NCBI GenBank assembly: GCA_947258805.1
Contig: CAMYJV010000073.1
Location: forward strand, 1 to 23,125
From: an uncultured Gammaproteobacteria bacterium
GTDB lineage: Bacteria; Pseudomonadota; Gammaproteobacteria; GCA-2729495
DNA: 23,125 bases
Direction of reading: 5' to 3'
The notes under the pieces are model-generated. The model had not been told where the DNA came from and ran no database searches. It saw only the letters and a list, made by a program, of their open reading frames with translations. A program made the position numbers and the translations under genes. Of the stretch, positions 12,995 to 21,720 are shown piece by piece. The stretch's first letter is position 1, and each line of letters starts with the position of its first letter.

Positions 12995-14728
12995 ATGGCC
13001 TACGTTGCGATCGCGGACCAAGGGCAGGAGCTCAGTCACCCGCACAGCTTCGTCACCAAGTACATCTGGAGCCAGGATCACAAGGTCATTGCGATCCAGT
13101 ACTCCATCACCGCCATCGCGGTGGGTCTCATCGCGCTGGGCTTGTCCTTCGTGATGCGGCTGCAGCTCGCTTTCCCCGACACCTTTTCCTTTATCGACCC
13201 CAGCAGCTATTACCAGAGCGTGACCATGCACGGCATGATCATGGTCATCTATTTGCTGACCGCGCTGTTCCTGGGGGGCTTCGGCAACTACCTGATCCCG
13301 CTGCAACTGGGTGCCCGGGACATGGTGTTCCCGTTCCTGAACATGCTGAGCTACTGGGTCTACCTGCTGTCCGTGATCGTGTTGCTGGCCAGTTTCTTCG
13401 TCACGGGTGGACCAACCGGTGCCGGGTGGACCCTGTATCCACCACAATCGATCTTGCCCGGCACACCGGGCGCTGACTGGGGCATCCTGTTGATGCTCCT
13501 GTCCCTGGCGATATTTATCGTCGCGTTCACGATGGGTGGCCTGAACTACGTGACGACAGTTCTGCAGGCGCGGACCCGGGGCATGACCCTGATGCGCATG
13601 CCGCTGTCTGTGTGGGGCATCTTCATGGCCACGATCCTGGGCCTGCTGGCCTTCCCGGCCCTGTTCGTCAGCGCGATCATGATGACCTTCGACCGCCTGC
13701 TCGGCACCAGCTTCTTTATGCCGGCAGTCCTGTCCCTTGGCGATCAGCTCGCGACCGATGGCGGCAGTCCCGTGCTGTTCCAGCACCTGTTCTGGTTCTT
13801 CGGCCACCCGGAGGTCTACATTGTGGCCTTGCCGGCCTTCGGCATCGTATCGGACCTGCTGAGCGTGCACGCGCGCAAGAATATTTTCGGCTACCGGATG
13901 ATGGTCTGGGCCATCGTGGCGATTGGCGCGCTGAGTTTCGTCGTCTGGGCGCACCACATGTACGTCAGCGGTATGAATCCGTATTTCGGATTCTTCTTTG
14001 CCACTACGACACTGATCATTGCGGTGCCGACGGCGATCAAGGTCTACAACTGGGTGCTGACGCTTTGGAAGGGTGACATCCACCTGACTGTGCCGATGCT
14101 GTTCGCGATCGCTTTTATCTTCACCTTCATCAACGGCGGGCTGACCGGCCTGTTCCTCGGCAACGTGGTGGTGGACCTGCCGCTGTCGGACACTTACTTC
14201 GTGGTCGCGCATTTTCACCTGGTGATGGGCGTATCGCCGGTGCTGGTGGTCTGCGGGGCGATCTACCACTGGTATCCGAAGTTGACCGGCCGGATGCTGA
14301 ACGACACCCTCGGGCAGGTGCATTTCTGGCTGACGTTCATCGGTACCTACGCCATCTATTTCCCGATGTACTACCTGGGCATTCTCGGCTTGCCCCGCCG
14401 CTATTACTCCAACGGCGTGACGGAGTTCATTCCCGAGTCGGTCGGTTCCGTGAATGTCGCCATCACCACGGCGGCCCTGTTCGTAGGTATTGCGCAGCTG
14501 TTGTTCGTGGTCAACCTGATCACGAGCCTGCGCTTCGGCAAGAAGGCGGACCCGAACCCGTGGCGTGCGACCACCCTGGAGTGGCAGACTCCGCAGACCC
14601 CGCCGGATCACGGTAACTGGGGCCCGGAACTGCCGACGGTCTACCGATGGGCCTACGACTTCAGTGTCCCGGGTGCCGCCGAGGACTTCACGCCACAGAA
14701 CGAGCCGCCGCCCGGCCAGGCCGCCTAG
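12995..14728 (+). CDS. coxA: Cytochrome c oxidase subunit I
   Basis: The 577-residue protein is the catalytic subunit, reducing oxygen to water and pumping protons. Key residues are present: the low-spin heme ligand in TMHGMIMV; His271 and Tyr275 of the cross-linked GHPEVY (with Glu273 of the D channel); the CuB ligands His320-His321 (WAHHMY); and His406/His408 in AHFHLVMG. The D-channel entrance GARDMVFPFLN and the K-channel lysine in PTAIKVYNW mark it as an A1-type heme-copper oxidase. Roughly twelve membrane helices are visible. AGGAGA lies just before the ATG. It is followed 31 bp later by the first subunit III gene. Confidence 0.97.
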   Translation: MAYVAIADQGQELSHPHSFVTKYIWSQDHKVIAIQYSITAIAVGLIALGLSFVMRLQLAFPDTFSFIDPSSYYQSVTMHGMIMVIYLLTALFLGGFGNYLIPLQLGARDMVFPFLNMLSYWVYLLSVIVLLASFFVTGGPTGAGWTLYPPQSILPGTPGADWGILLMLLSLAIFIVAFTMGGLNYVTTVLQARTRGMTLMRMPLSVWGIFMATILGLLAFPALFVSAIMMTFDRLLGTSFFMPAVLSLGDQLATDGGSPVLFQHLFWFFGHPEVYIVALPAFGIVSDLLSVHARKNIFGYRMMVWAIVAIGALSFVVWAHHMYVSGMNPYFGFFFATTTLIIAVPTAIKVYNWVLTLWKGDIHLTVPMLFAIAFIFTFINGGLTGLFLGNVVVDLPLSDTYFVVAHFHLVMGVSPVLVVCGAIYHWYPKLTGRMLNDTLGQVHFWLTFIGTYAIYFPMYYLGILGLPRRYYSNGVTEFIPESVGSVNVAITTAALFVGIAQLLFVVNLITSLRFGKKADPNPWRATTLEWQTPQTPPDHGNWGPELPTVYRWAYDFSVPGAAEDFTPQNEPPPGQAA

Positions 14729-14759
14729 GGCCTGTGGCGAACTTTGCGGAGTCTGGTTT

Positions 14760-15392
14760 ATGAGCATCTTCAAGATCCTGGCCAACAAGCCCTGGCAGCA
14801 GAGCGGGCAGGTCGACAACCTGCAGGGCGGCGACGTGGTGGTGATGCCGTCCGCGCGAATCGGCCTGTGGATATTCCTGGCCGTCGTGGCCTCTCTGTTC
14901 GGGCTGTTCACCAGCGCGTATCACATGCGCGCCGAGTACGCAGACTGGCAGCAACTGGATGCGCCGGCCCTGCTGTGGCTCAACACCGGGGTGCTTATCC
15001 TGGCGAGTGTGGCGTTCCAGTGGGCCTGGATGGCGTCACGCAAGGGCAAGTTAACAGCCGTGCGCGACGGCCTGACCGTGGGCGGCGCGCTGACCGTGGC
15101 TTTCCTGCTGCTGCAGTTCCTGGCCTGGCAGCAGATGATCGCCGCCGGTTACTTCGCGTATACAAATCCGGCCAATGCGTTTTTCTACCTGCTGACCGGC
15201 GCGCACGCGTTGCACCTGCTCGGCGGTCTGTGGGTCTGGAGCAAGACCACGACCAGGGTCTGGGCCGGGCTGGACACAGAGAACGCCGAAGAGGTGGGCC
15301 GGGTGCGCCTGCGGGTGGAGCTTTGCACTATCTACTGGCATTTCCTGCTGCTGGTCTGGCTGGTTTTGTTCGGCCTGATGTTATCGACCTGA
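14760..15392 (+). CDS. Cytochrome c oxidase subunit III-like protein (first copy)
   Basis: The start is the ATG at 14760, with GCGGAG about 8 nt upstream. The 210-residue protein has five hydrophobic helices and the subunit III signature TGAHALHLLGGLWVW followed by CTIYWHFLLLVWLVLFG. The conserved Glu of canonical subunit III (FEW) is replaced in LQFLAWQQM. It sits between coxA and a second subunit III gene, the arrangement known from the coxMNOP oxidase of Bradyrhizobium, where coxO and coxP are both subunit III homologues. It probably stabilises or modulates the catalytic core. Confidence 0.88.
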   Translation: MSIFKILANKPWQQSGQVDNLQGGDVVVMPSARIGLWIFLAVVASLFGLFTSAYHMRAEYADWQQLDAPALLWLNTGVLILASVAFQWAWMASRKGKLTAVRDGLTVGGALTVAFLLLQFLAWQQMIAAGYFAYTNPANAFFYLLTGAHALHLLGGLWVWSKTTTRVWAGLDTENAEEVGRVRLRVELCTIYWHFLLLVWLVLFGLMLST

Positions 15393-15405
15393 GGATCTGG
15401 AAAAG

Positions 15406-16101
15406 ATGGCACAAGACGCCGCGCTGATGAGTTCCGGGGAAGTCGCCCTGCCAGAAGGCCTCGACGGGGTCGTCGACGACTGGTCCGCCGACAAGCAGAC
15501 CTTCATCGTGCCGTGGGGCAAGGCGATGATGTGGATCTTCCTGCTCAGCGACACATTTATCTTCAGCTGCTTCCTGATCAGCTATATGAAGGTGCGAATC
15601 TCGACGCCGGTGCCCTGGCCGAACTCGAGCGAAGTCTTTGCGCTGAGCCTGGGCGGCGAGCCGATCCCGCTGATCCTGATTGCGATCATGACCTTCATCC
15701 TGATTACCAGCAGCGGCACGATGGCGATGGCGGTGAACTTCGGCTACCGTCGCGATCGCGCCAAGACCGCGCTGCTGATGATGGCGACGGCCGCCCTGGG
15801 CGCCAGCTTTGTTGGGATGCAGGCCTTCGAGTGGACCAAGTTGATTGTCGAAGAAGGCGTGCGGCCGTGGGCCAACCCGATGGGGGCCCCGCAGTTCGGT
15901 TCGACCTTCTTCATGATCACGGGGTTTCACGGCCTGCACGTGAGTGGGGGTGTCATCTATTTGTCTGTCGTCGCCTGGCGCGTCTGGAGCGGTTTCTACG
16001 ATCGCAAGGGCACCTATGAAACGGTCGAAGTTGCCGGGCTTTACTGGCACTTCGTGGACCTGGTCTGGGTATTTATCTTTGCATTCTTCTATCTTTGGTA
16101 A
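15406..16101 (+). CDS. coxC: Cytochrome c oxidase subunit III (second copy)
   Basis: The 231-residue protein keeps the canonical subunit III features: MMWIFLLSDTFIFSCFL in the first helix, the conserved Glu in GMQAFEWTKL, TGFHGLHVSGGVIYL, and the closing GLYWHFVDLVWVFIFAFFYLW. Five membrane helices follow a ~40-residue polar N-terminus. Subunit III protects the D-channel and holds lipids in related enzymes. It starts 13 bp after the first subunit III gene; the pair differ clearly in sequence, so this is not a recent duplication. Confidence 0.92.
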   Translation: MAQDAALMSSGEVALPEGLDGVVDDWSADKQTFIVPWGKAMMWIFLLSDTFIFSCFLISYMKVRISTPVPWPNSSEVFALSLGGEPIPLILIAIMTFILITSSGTMAMAVNFGYRRDRAKTALLMMATAALGASFVGMQAFEWTKLIVEEGVRPWANPMGAPQFGSTFFMITGFHGLHVSGGVIYLSVVAWRVWSGFYDRKGTYETVEVAGLYWHFVDLVWVFIFAFFYLW

Positions 16102-16155
16102 GTCATCTGTTCGGGGTTTTGACGGCAACTAGAGAGCAATCGGGGAGTCTGGAGT

Positions 16156-16512
16156 ATGGCAACGGCTGAAGGGCAACAACATCCGATCAGTATCTACCTC
16201 TGGATCTGGGGTTTGCTGTTCGTGCTCAGCGGGTTTTCCTATGCGGTGGATTATTATCAGCTGCAGGGCTTGCTGCGCTGGGGGCTGATTCTGCTGTTCA
16301 TGTTCCTGAAGGCCGGCTTCATCATTGCGATCTTCATGCACATGGCCTGGGAGCGCCTGGCGCTGATCACGGCCATACTGGGCCCACCGCTCGTATTACT
16401 CGTTTTCATCGGCCTGATGGTCAGCGAAGGGGAATACACGGTCGATACCCGGCTGGACGTCTTCGCCCAAGAGATCTTTTTGCCGGCGGAGCACGGCGCC
16501 ACTAATCATTGA
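16156..16512 (+). CDS. Cytochrome c oxidase subunit IV (prokaryotic type)
   Basis: The 118-residue protein has three membrane helices (about 12-32, 40-60 and 70-90) and the prokaryotic subunit IV core FLKAGFIIAIFMHMAWE. The first segment, ISIYLWIWGLLFVLSGFSYAVDYY, is typical of the family. Such subunits are non-catalytic and aid assembly or stability of caa3- and aa3-type oxidases. It is the last gene of the oxidase run, 54 bp after subunit III. The unrelated CtlX-like gene follows 46 bp later. Confidence 0.9.
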   Translation: MATAEGQQHPISIYLWIWGLLFVLSGFSYAVDYYQLQGLLRWGLILLFMFLKAGFIIAIFMHMAWERLALITAILGPPLVLLVFIGLMVSEGEYTVDTRLDVFAQEIFLPAEHGATNH

Positions 16513-16558
16513 CCCATCGGCCGGGCTCTTTGCTCTCACGGGCTGATGCGTCGACGCT

Positions 16559-17503
16559 GTGCCTGACGTAGCCGCAAATCCGCAAACCACCCGCCATGTG
16601 CTGATGATCCGTCCGCGCCATTTCGGCGTGAATCCACAGACGGCGCTGTCGAACGTTTTCCAGCACCGGGCACCAGCAGACGACAACCTGGCGGCCCGCG
16701 CGGTTGCGGAGGTAGACGCGGTTGCGGCGCGTCTCGCCGCCGAGGGCATTACGCCGCTGGTGTTTGACGATACGGCTGCGCCCCCGAAACCCGACGCCGT
16801 TTTTCCGAACAACTGGGTGTCGTTCCATACCGACGGTCGCGCGGTGTTGTACCCGATGCGGGCTCCGAACCGCCGCGCGGAACGGCGTCCGGAACTGCTG
16901 GAAGCACTGGCGAAACGTGGCCATGCGTTTCACGACACCATTGACCTCTCGCACTTCGAAGCCACCGGTGGGGCCCTGGAAGGCACGGGCAGCCTGGTGC
17001 TGGATCGGCCCCGGCGGCGGGCTTTTGCGGCGCTGTCCAGCCGCACGCAGGCCCCGGTCCTGGCTGAATTTGCTAGGCGCACCGGCTACCGCTTGCAGGC
17101 CTTTGCCACGGAATATCGTGGCCACCCCGTCTATCACACGAACGTCATGCTGGCCCTGGGGCGGCAGTTCGCCGTGGTATGTGACGAAGTCATCGTCGAT
17201 CCGGACGCGCGCCAGGCGCTGCTGGCGCAACTCACCGCATCGGCGCGGGACATCATCCGGATCGATGCCGAACAGATGGCGCACTTTGCCGCCAATCTGC
17301 TGGAACTGGACGCTGATGGCGGCCCGGTGATCGCGATGTCGACGACGGCGCTGAACGCCTTCCGCCCCGCGCAGCGACAGAGCCTGGAAACTCATGGCCG
17401 CTTGCTGGCCGTACCGCTGCCGGCGGTGGAAACCGGTGGTGGCAGCCTGCGTTGCATGCTCGCCGAAGTATTTTTGCCCCGGGCCACCGGCGCGGGCGGC
17501 TAA
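16559..17503 (+). CDS. ctlX: CtlX-type amidinotransferase/hydrolase
   Basis: The 314-residue protein belongs to the guanidino-group-modifying superfamily, in the branch called citrulline utilisation hydrolase CtlX. Visible features are HVLMIRPRHFGVN near the N-terminus, the substrate-binding PDAVFPNNWVSFH, the catalytic histidine His193 in YHTNVMLALG, and the nucleophile Cys299 in GGGSLRCMLAEVF. Such enzymes act on guanidino or ureido compounds (arginine, citrulline or derivatives); the exact substrate here is unproven. The start is a GTG with no strong ribosome binding site; the next candidate, at the Met in VLMIRP, would remove conserved sequence. It is followed closely by the M61 peptidase gene. 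Confidence 0.85.
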   Translation: MPDVAANPQTTRHVLMIRPRHFGVNPQTALSNVFQHRAPADDNLAARAVAEVDAVAARLAAEGITPLVFDDTAAPPKPDAVFPNNWVSFHTDGRAVLYPMRAPNRRAERRPELLEALAKRGHAFHDTIDLSHFEATGGALEGTGSLVLDRPRRRAFAALSSRTQAPVLAEFARRTGYRLQAFATEYRGHPVYHTNVMLALGRQFAVVCDEVIVDPDARQALLAQLTASARDIIRIDAEQMAHFAANLLELDADGGPVIAMSTTALNAFRPAQRQSLETHGRLLAVPLPAVETGGGSLRCMLAEVFLPRATGAGG

Positions 17504-17506
17504 AAT
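17501..17506 (+). promoter_or_regulatory. Possible -10 box for a leaderless M61 peptidase transcript
   Basis: TAAAAT overlaps the stop codon of the CtlX gene and lies 7 bp before the ATG at 17514. Transcription from it would begin at or next to the start codon. This fits the absence of any Shine-Dalgarno upstream of that ATG. The -35 is weak (TTGCCC at 17474-17479, with a 21-bp spacer). Confidence 0.25.
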
Positions 17507-17513
17507 CGACCCT

Positions 17514-19328
17514 ATGGAAGATCAGTACAACGATGCCGCGATCGTTTACCGGCTGCGCCCGCTGGATCTTGCGGCGCACATATTGCAGCTGACCTGCCGG
17601 ATCGATGCGCCGGATCCCGGGGGCCAGAAGGTATATCTGCCGGCGTGGATTCCGGGCAGTTACCTGGTGCGGAACTACGCCCGCCATGTCTTGTCGCTGC
17701 AAGCCAGCGGCCCGGCCGGGCCGCTGGCGGTGCACAAACTCGACAAGGCGACCTGGCAGGTTGAGCCAGTGAACGGCGCATTGGTGCTGACGGCAGAAAT
17801 CTATGCCAATGACCTGAGCGTGCGGGGCGCATTCCTGGATACCGAACATGCCTTTGTGAACGGGGTGTGCGTATTTCCCGCCGTGGCCGGACACGAGAAC
17901 GCGCGCTGCGTAGTGCATCTCGAGCCGCCGGCCGACGACAACCAGTGGGAACTGGCCACGTCGTTGCAGCGGCTGAGCGGTGTGGAGGGCGGCTTCGGTG
18001 CCTTTGCAGCCGCTAATTACGACGAGCTGGTGGACTGCCCGGTGCTGATGGGGACGCTCTCGCAGGCGATGTTCGAGGTGGCCGGTGTGCCTCACACCTT
18101 TGCCCTGGTCGGCAAACAGGACGTCGACCTGGAGCGGCTGGCCGATGATGCGGCGACGATCTGCGCGAGCCACGCGGACATGTTCGGCGGCCAGCTGCCG
18201 ATGTCGGCCTACCGGTTTCTGGTCACGGTGCTGAACAGTGGTTACGGGGGCCTGGAGCATCGCGACTCATCGGCACTGGTCTGCAGCCGGCACGACCTGC
18301 CGCGACCCGGCGACAGCGGTGTGTCCGAAGGCTATCGGAAGTTTCTCGGCCTCGTGAGCCACGAGTACTTTCACCTGTGGAACGTCAAACGACTCCGCCC
18401 GGCCGAGCTCACGCCGTACAACCTGCAGTGCGAAAACTACACCCGCCAGTTGTGGCTATTCGAAGGCATCACGTCTTATTACGACGACCTCGGCCTGTTG
18501 CGCAGCGGCTTGATCGATGCCAACAGCTACCTGGAATTGCTCGGCCGCACGCTGACCCGCGTGTATCGTAGTGGCGGGCGCCGGCGGCAGACGCTGGAAG
18601 AGGCCAGCTTCGACGCGTGGATCAAGTTCTATCAACCGGACGAGAACGCGCCGAATGCGCTGGTCAGTTACTACTCGAAAGGTGCCATGGTGGCCCTGGC
18701 ACTCGACCTGGAGCTGCGGCTGCGCACCGACGGCCTGACGTCTCTCGACAATGTGATGCGTGAGTTCTGGAAGGAATATGGCGACGGACACGGCGTGCCG
18801 GACGGAGCCTTCGAGCAACTTGCCCAGGGCGTGTCGGGCGTGCGCATGGACGAGTTCTTTCACCAGGCCCTGCGTACCACCGTTGATCCGCCGTTGGGCA
18901 TCCTGCTGGCCCAGTTTGGCGTGCGCCTGTCCCTGCGGCCGGCAGAAGGTCAGGCGGACAAGGGCGGTCAGCCGGGAGCGCGGGAATCGGGGCCCCTGGC
19001 GTGGCTGGGTCTCGGCACGCTGCAGCAGGGCGAGCGGCTGCTGATTCAACATGTGCTGAACGGTGGGCCGGCCCATGCGGCGGGCCTGGCCGCCGGCGAT
19101 GAGCTGCTGGCCCTGGATGGCGAACGGCTCGATGCCGAGCGACTCGAAAAGGCCCTGTCTCGTTTGCCCCTCGACCAGGACGTGCGCGTGCACGTCTTCC
19201 GCCGTGATGATCTGCTTGCAACCCGCCTGCGGCCGGCGCGCGCCCCGCGGGACACCGCCTGGCTGTGCCTGGACGACGGCGCTGACGCTGCGACGCTGGC
19301 CCGGCGACAGGCATGGCTGGGCGCTTGA
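17514..19328 (+). CDS. M61-family metallopeptidase with PDZ domain
   Basis: The 604-residue protein is a glycyl-aminopeptidase-type zinc peptidase. An N-terminal beta-rich domain (about 1-190) contains YLPAWIPGSYLVRNYARHV, a hallmark of the family. The catalytic domain has HEYFH at residues 283-287, followed by LWNVKRLRP, and the third zinc ligand Glu317 in LFEGITSYYDD. A PDZ domain occupies about residues 495-580 (VLNGGPAHAAGLAAGDELLALDG). No signal peptide is visible, so it appears cytoplasmic, acting on N-terminal Gly or Ala peptides. I choose the ATG at 17514 because upstream in-frame sequence lies inside the CtlX gene. There is no visible ribosome binding site. Confidence 0.92.
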   Translation: MEDQYNDAAIVYRLRPLDLAAHILQLTCRIDAPDPGGQKVYLPAWIPGSYLVRNYARHVLSLQASGPAGPLAVHKLDKATWQVEPVNGALVLTAEIYANDLSVRGAFLDTEHAFVNGVCVFPAVAGHENARCVVHLEPPADDNQWELATSLQRLSGVEGGFGAFAAANYDELVDCPVLMGTLSQAMFEVAGVPHTFALVGKQDVDLERLADDAATICASHADMFGGQLPMSAYRFLVTVLNSGYGGLEHRDSSALVCSRHDLPRPGDSGVSEGYRKFLGLVSHEYFHLWNVKRLRPAELTPYNLQCENYTRQLWLFEGITSYYDDLGLLRSGLIDANSYLELLGRTLTRVYRSGGRRRQTLEEASFDAWIKFYQPDENAPNALVSYYSKGAMVALALDLELRLRTDGLTSLDNVMREFWKEYGDGHGVPDGAFEQLAQGVSGVRMDEFFHQALRTTVDPPLGILLAQFGVRLSLRPAEGQADKGGQPGARESGPLAWLGLGTLQQGERLLIQHVLNGGPAHAAGLAAGDELLALDGERLDAERLEKALSRLPLDQDVRVHVFRRDDLLATRLRPARAPRDTAWLCLDDGADAATLARRQAWLGA

Positions 19329-19384
19329 GCAGGGCAGAGCCAGCCCCGGTGCTAGACTGGGTCGGTCGTGACGCCGGTTAAAAC

Positions 19385-19995
19385 ATGCTGGAGCTTGGGC
19401 TCAAAGTACTGATCAGCTACCTGGTGGGCTCCGTGAACGGCAGCCTGCTGCTGGGCAGGCTGAAAGGGATCGACATACGCAGTGTTGGCAGTGGCAATGC
19501 CGGCGGCACCAACGCGCTGCGCGCGCTGGGCAAGCTGTTTGCGCTGGGCGTCATGATCATCGACATCGGCAAGGGCTTCCTGGCACCGTGGCTGCTGCCG
19601 GCCCTGGTGCTGCCGAGTGTGCCCGTCGATCCGGCAGTGTCTCGCGAATGGTTAATGCTTGCCTGCGCCGGGGCCGCAGTCTTTGGCCATTGCTACCCCG
19701 TCTGGTTCGAATTCCGCGGCGGCAAAGGTGCGGCCACGGCCATTGGCGCCATGCTGGCTGTGGCGCCCACAGCGTTGATCCCGGCCGCGATCGTCTGGTC
19801 GCTACCATGCTGGCCGGCGCGGCCATGGCCATATGGCAGGGGGTCACTGCCGGGCTGACCGACATACCGCTGTTGCTGTTCCTGCTCGTGTTGGCTGCAT
19901 TTGTCGTATTCACGCACCGCTTGAATATTCGCCGCCTGTTGAGCGGCGAAGAAAGCCGGATGGACAATGTGATGCTCCTGCGGCGCGCGCGCTAA
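19385..19995 (+). pseudogene. plsY: plsY, glycerol-3-phosphate acyltransferase, frameshifted near its 3' end
   Basis: PlsY transfers an acyl group from acyl-phosphate to glycerol-3-phosphate in the inner membrane, the first step of phospholipid synthesis. The first frame (19385-19858) has the PlsY motifs SVGSGNAGGTNALRALGK and FEFRGGKGAAT. After Trp138 (base 19798) it turns into a non-PlsY tail, WPARPWPYGRGSLPG. The rest of PlsY continues in another frame to the TAA at 19995: ATMLAGAAMAIW, then LLLFLLVLAAFVVFTHRLNIRRLLSGEE. Compared with E. coli PlsY, about 12 residues around the fifth helix are also missing at the junction. This suggests a deletion of about 34-37 bp (a size of 3n+1). It is either a real lesion or an assembly error. 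birA starts 4 bp after the restored stop. Confidence 0.85.
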
Positions 19996-19999
19996 GCCC

Positions 20000-20989
20000 A
20001 TGCCCAGCACTGTCGATGTGATCGAGCTGCTCGCCGACGGCCAGCTGCACTCCGGATCCGAGCTGGCATCGCTGCTCGGGTGCAGTCGCACCGCGGTCTG
20101 GAAGCATTTGCAGGCCCTTGACGAACTGGGCCTGGAACTCGCGGCCAGTCCGGGCCGTGGTTACCAGCTGTCGGCGCCGATAGAACTGCTGAATGCCGAC
20201 CGCATTCGCGCCGGCCTCGGCGAAGCGGCCCGGGCGAGACTGCAGAGGCTGCAGCTGGAGGAGATTAACGACTCCACCAGCGACACCTTGCGCAAGCTTG
20301 CTGCACCGGATGCCGGTCGGATGCACGCGGCGTTGACAGAGTTCCAGCGCGGGGGGCGGGGTCGCCAGGGGCGTGCCTGGCTGTCGCCCTTCGGCAGCGG
20401 CCTGTGCCTGTCGGTCAGCTGGATGATGCCGGCAGGGCCCGGCGGCTTTGCCGGCCTCAGCCTGGCCCTGGGCGTTGCCGCGCACGGGGTCCTGGAACAA
20501 CTCGGGGCCCGGGGTGTGGGTTTGAAATGGCCGAACGACCTGGTGGTTGGCAACGCCAAGCTCGGTGGGCTGCTGCTCGACCTGGAAGGCGAAGCCGCGG
20601 GTCCGATGAAACTGGTGGCGGGCATTGGGGTGAACCTTAGAACGGACACGCGGCTGCGCGCGGCCGTGGACAGTGGCGACGCACTGCCGCCGGTTGCACT
20701 GGATGAGTGTTGTGCTGGGCCGGTGTCGCGAAATTCATTGGCTGCCGGATTGATTGGTGCATTCGGGGACGCACTGGCGGCATTTGAACGCAATGGGTTC
20801 CAGCCCTTTGCCGATGCCTGGCGGCAGCTCGACGTGTTGCACGGCGAGCCCGTCAGCGTCCGGGTCGGTGACAAGACCTGGCGTGGCGAAGCACGCGGCA
20901 TTGCGCCCGACGGTGCACTGCTGGTTGCCCGCAACGGTGAGCTGGAAGCGCTGCTGTCCGGAGACGTCACGGTGCGAAGCCGCGCATGA
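20000..20989 (+). CDS. birA: Bifunctional biotin protein ligase / biotin operon repressor
   Basis: The 329-residue protein activates biotin with ATP and attaches it to carrier lysines; with its DNA-binding domain it can also repress biotin genes. The N-terminal winged helix (1-65) has GSELASLLGCSRTAVWKHLQALDELGLEL. The ligase domain shows GRGRQGR at 119-125 (biotinyl-AMP loop), KWPNDL at 176-181, and the catalytic-type lysine Lys187 in AKLGGLLLD. A C-terminal SH3-like domain ends VTVRSRA. The ATG lies 4 bp after the plsY stop. The end overlaps coaX by 4 nt (ATGA). Confidence 0.95.
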   Translation: MPSTVDVIELLADGQLHSGSELASLLGCSRTAVWKHLQALDELGLELAASPGRGYQLSAPIELLNADRIRAGLGEAARARLQRLQLEEINDSTSDTLRKLAAPDAGRMHAALTEFQRGGRGRQGRAWLSPFGSGLCLSVSWMMPAGPGGFAGLSLALGVAAHGVLEQLGARGVGLKWPNDLVVGNAKLGGLLLDLEGEAAGPMKLVAGIGVNLRTDTRLRAAVDSGDALPPVALDECCAGPVSRNSLAAGLIGAFGDALAAFERNGFQPFADAWRQLDVLHGEPVSVRVGDKTWRGEARGIAPDGALLVARNGELEALLSGDVTVRSRA

Positions 20990-21720
20990 TCTTGTTGCTG
21001 GACATCGGCAATAGCCGCACGAAGTGGGCCGTGCTCGGGTCGCGCGGGCTCGGCGCATCGGGCGCCCGCGGGCACGGCGGCGGCATCGAAATCCTGCCGG
21101 CCGATGTGCCGATCAATCCGGACCACGTATACGCGGCGAATGTCGCCGGGCCCCGCATGGTCGACGCATTGCGCGCGGCAGTGCGCAGCCGGTGGGGTTG
21201 CCCGCTGACCTTTGCGCGCACGGCGGCCACGCTGGGCAAGGTGCGCAATGGTTATGCGGAGCACCAGCAGCTGGGTGTGGACCGCTGGCTGGCCATCCTG
21301 GCAGCCTACGATCGGCAACAGGGGGCGACCTGCGTCGTCGATGCGGGCACGGCGACCACGGTAGACCTGGTCCAGGCGGACGGCCGGCATCTCGGTGGCT
21401 TCATCCTGCCGGGTGTGGACCTGATGGCGCAGAGCTTGCTGGACGCCACTGGTGACCTGGCGCGGCTCACGGATCTGCCGGCCGGCGCGGCTTCTTTGCA
21501 GCCGGGGACCGGCACTGGCGCAGCGATTCGCGACGGCGCATGGCTGGCTACGCTCGGCTTGGTCGAGCGGGCCCGGGCCATGTTGCCCCGGGGCGCCGGT
21601 GTGGAGGTGACCGGGGGTCAGGGCGCGACACTGGCGCATTTTCTGGGCGTAGAGTGCCGCGAACTGCTGGTCCTGGAAGGCCTGGCGCTGAACTGGCGCG
21701 CCGGGGCGGCAGACGGCTGA
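20986..21720 (+). CDS. coaX: Type III pantothenate kinase
   Basis: The 244-residue enzyme phosphorylates pantothenate, the first step of coenzyme A synthesis. ASKHA-fold motifs are clear: the phosphate-1 loop LLLDIGNSRTKWAVL at the N-terminus, GVDRWLAILAAYD, and CVVDAGTATTVDLV. Later come GGFILPGVDLMAQSL and VEVTGGQGATLAHFL. In E. coli this position beside birA is held by the unrelated coaA kinase, so here the same step is filled by a different protein family at the same locus. It overlaps birA (ATGA) and the next gene (TGATG), which implies one translationally coupled operon. Confidence 0.95.
   Translation: MILLLDIGNSRTKWAVLGSRGLGASGARGHGGGIEILPADVPINPDHVYAANVAGPRMVDALRAAVRSRWGCPLTFARTAATLGKVRNGYAEHQQLGVDRWLAILAAYDRQQGATCVVDAGTATTVDLVQADGRHLGGFILPGVDLMAQSLLDATGDLARLTDLPAGAASLQPGTGTGAAIRDGAWLATLGLVERARAMLPRGAGVEVTGGQGATLAHFLGVECRELLVLEGLALNWRAGAADG

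Noticed and set aside
12878..14911. Very long minus-strand open frame opposite coxA
   Set aside because: The product is rich in His/Gln/Arg/Asp with no domain pattern, as expected for the antisense of a high-GC gene. The plus strand encodes an unmistakable oxidase subunit I.
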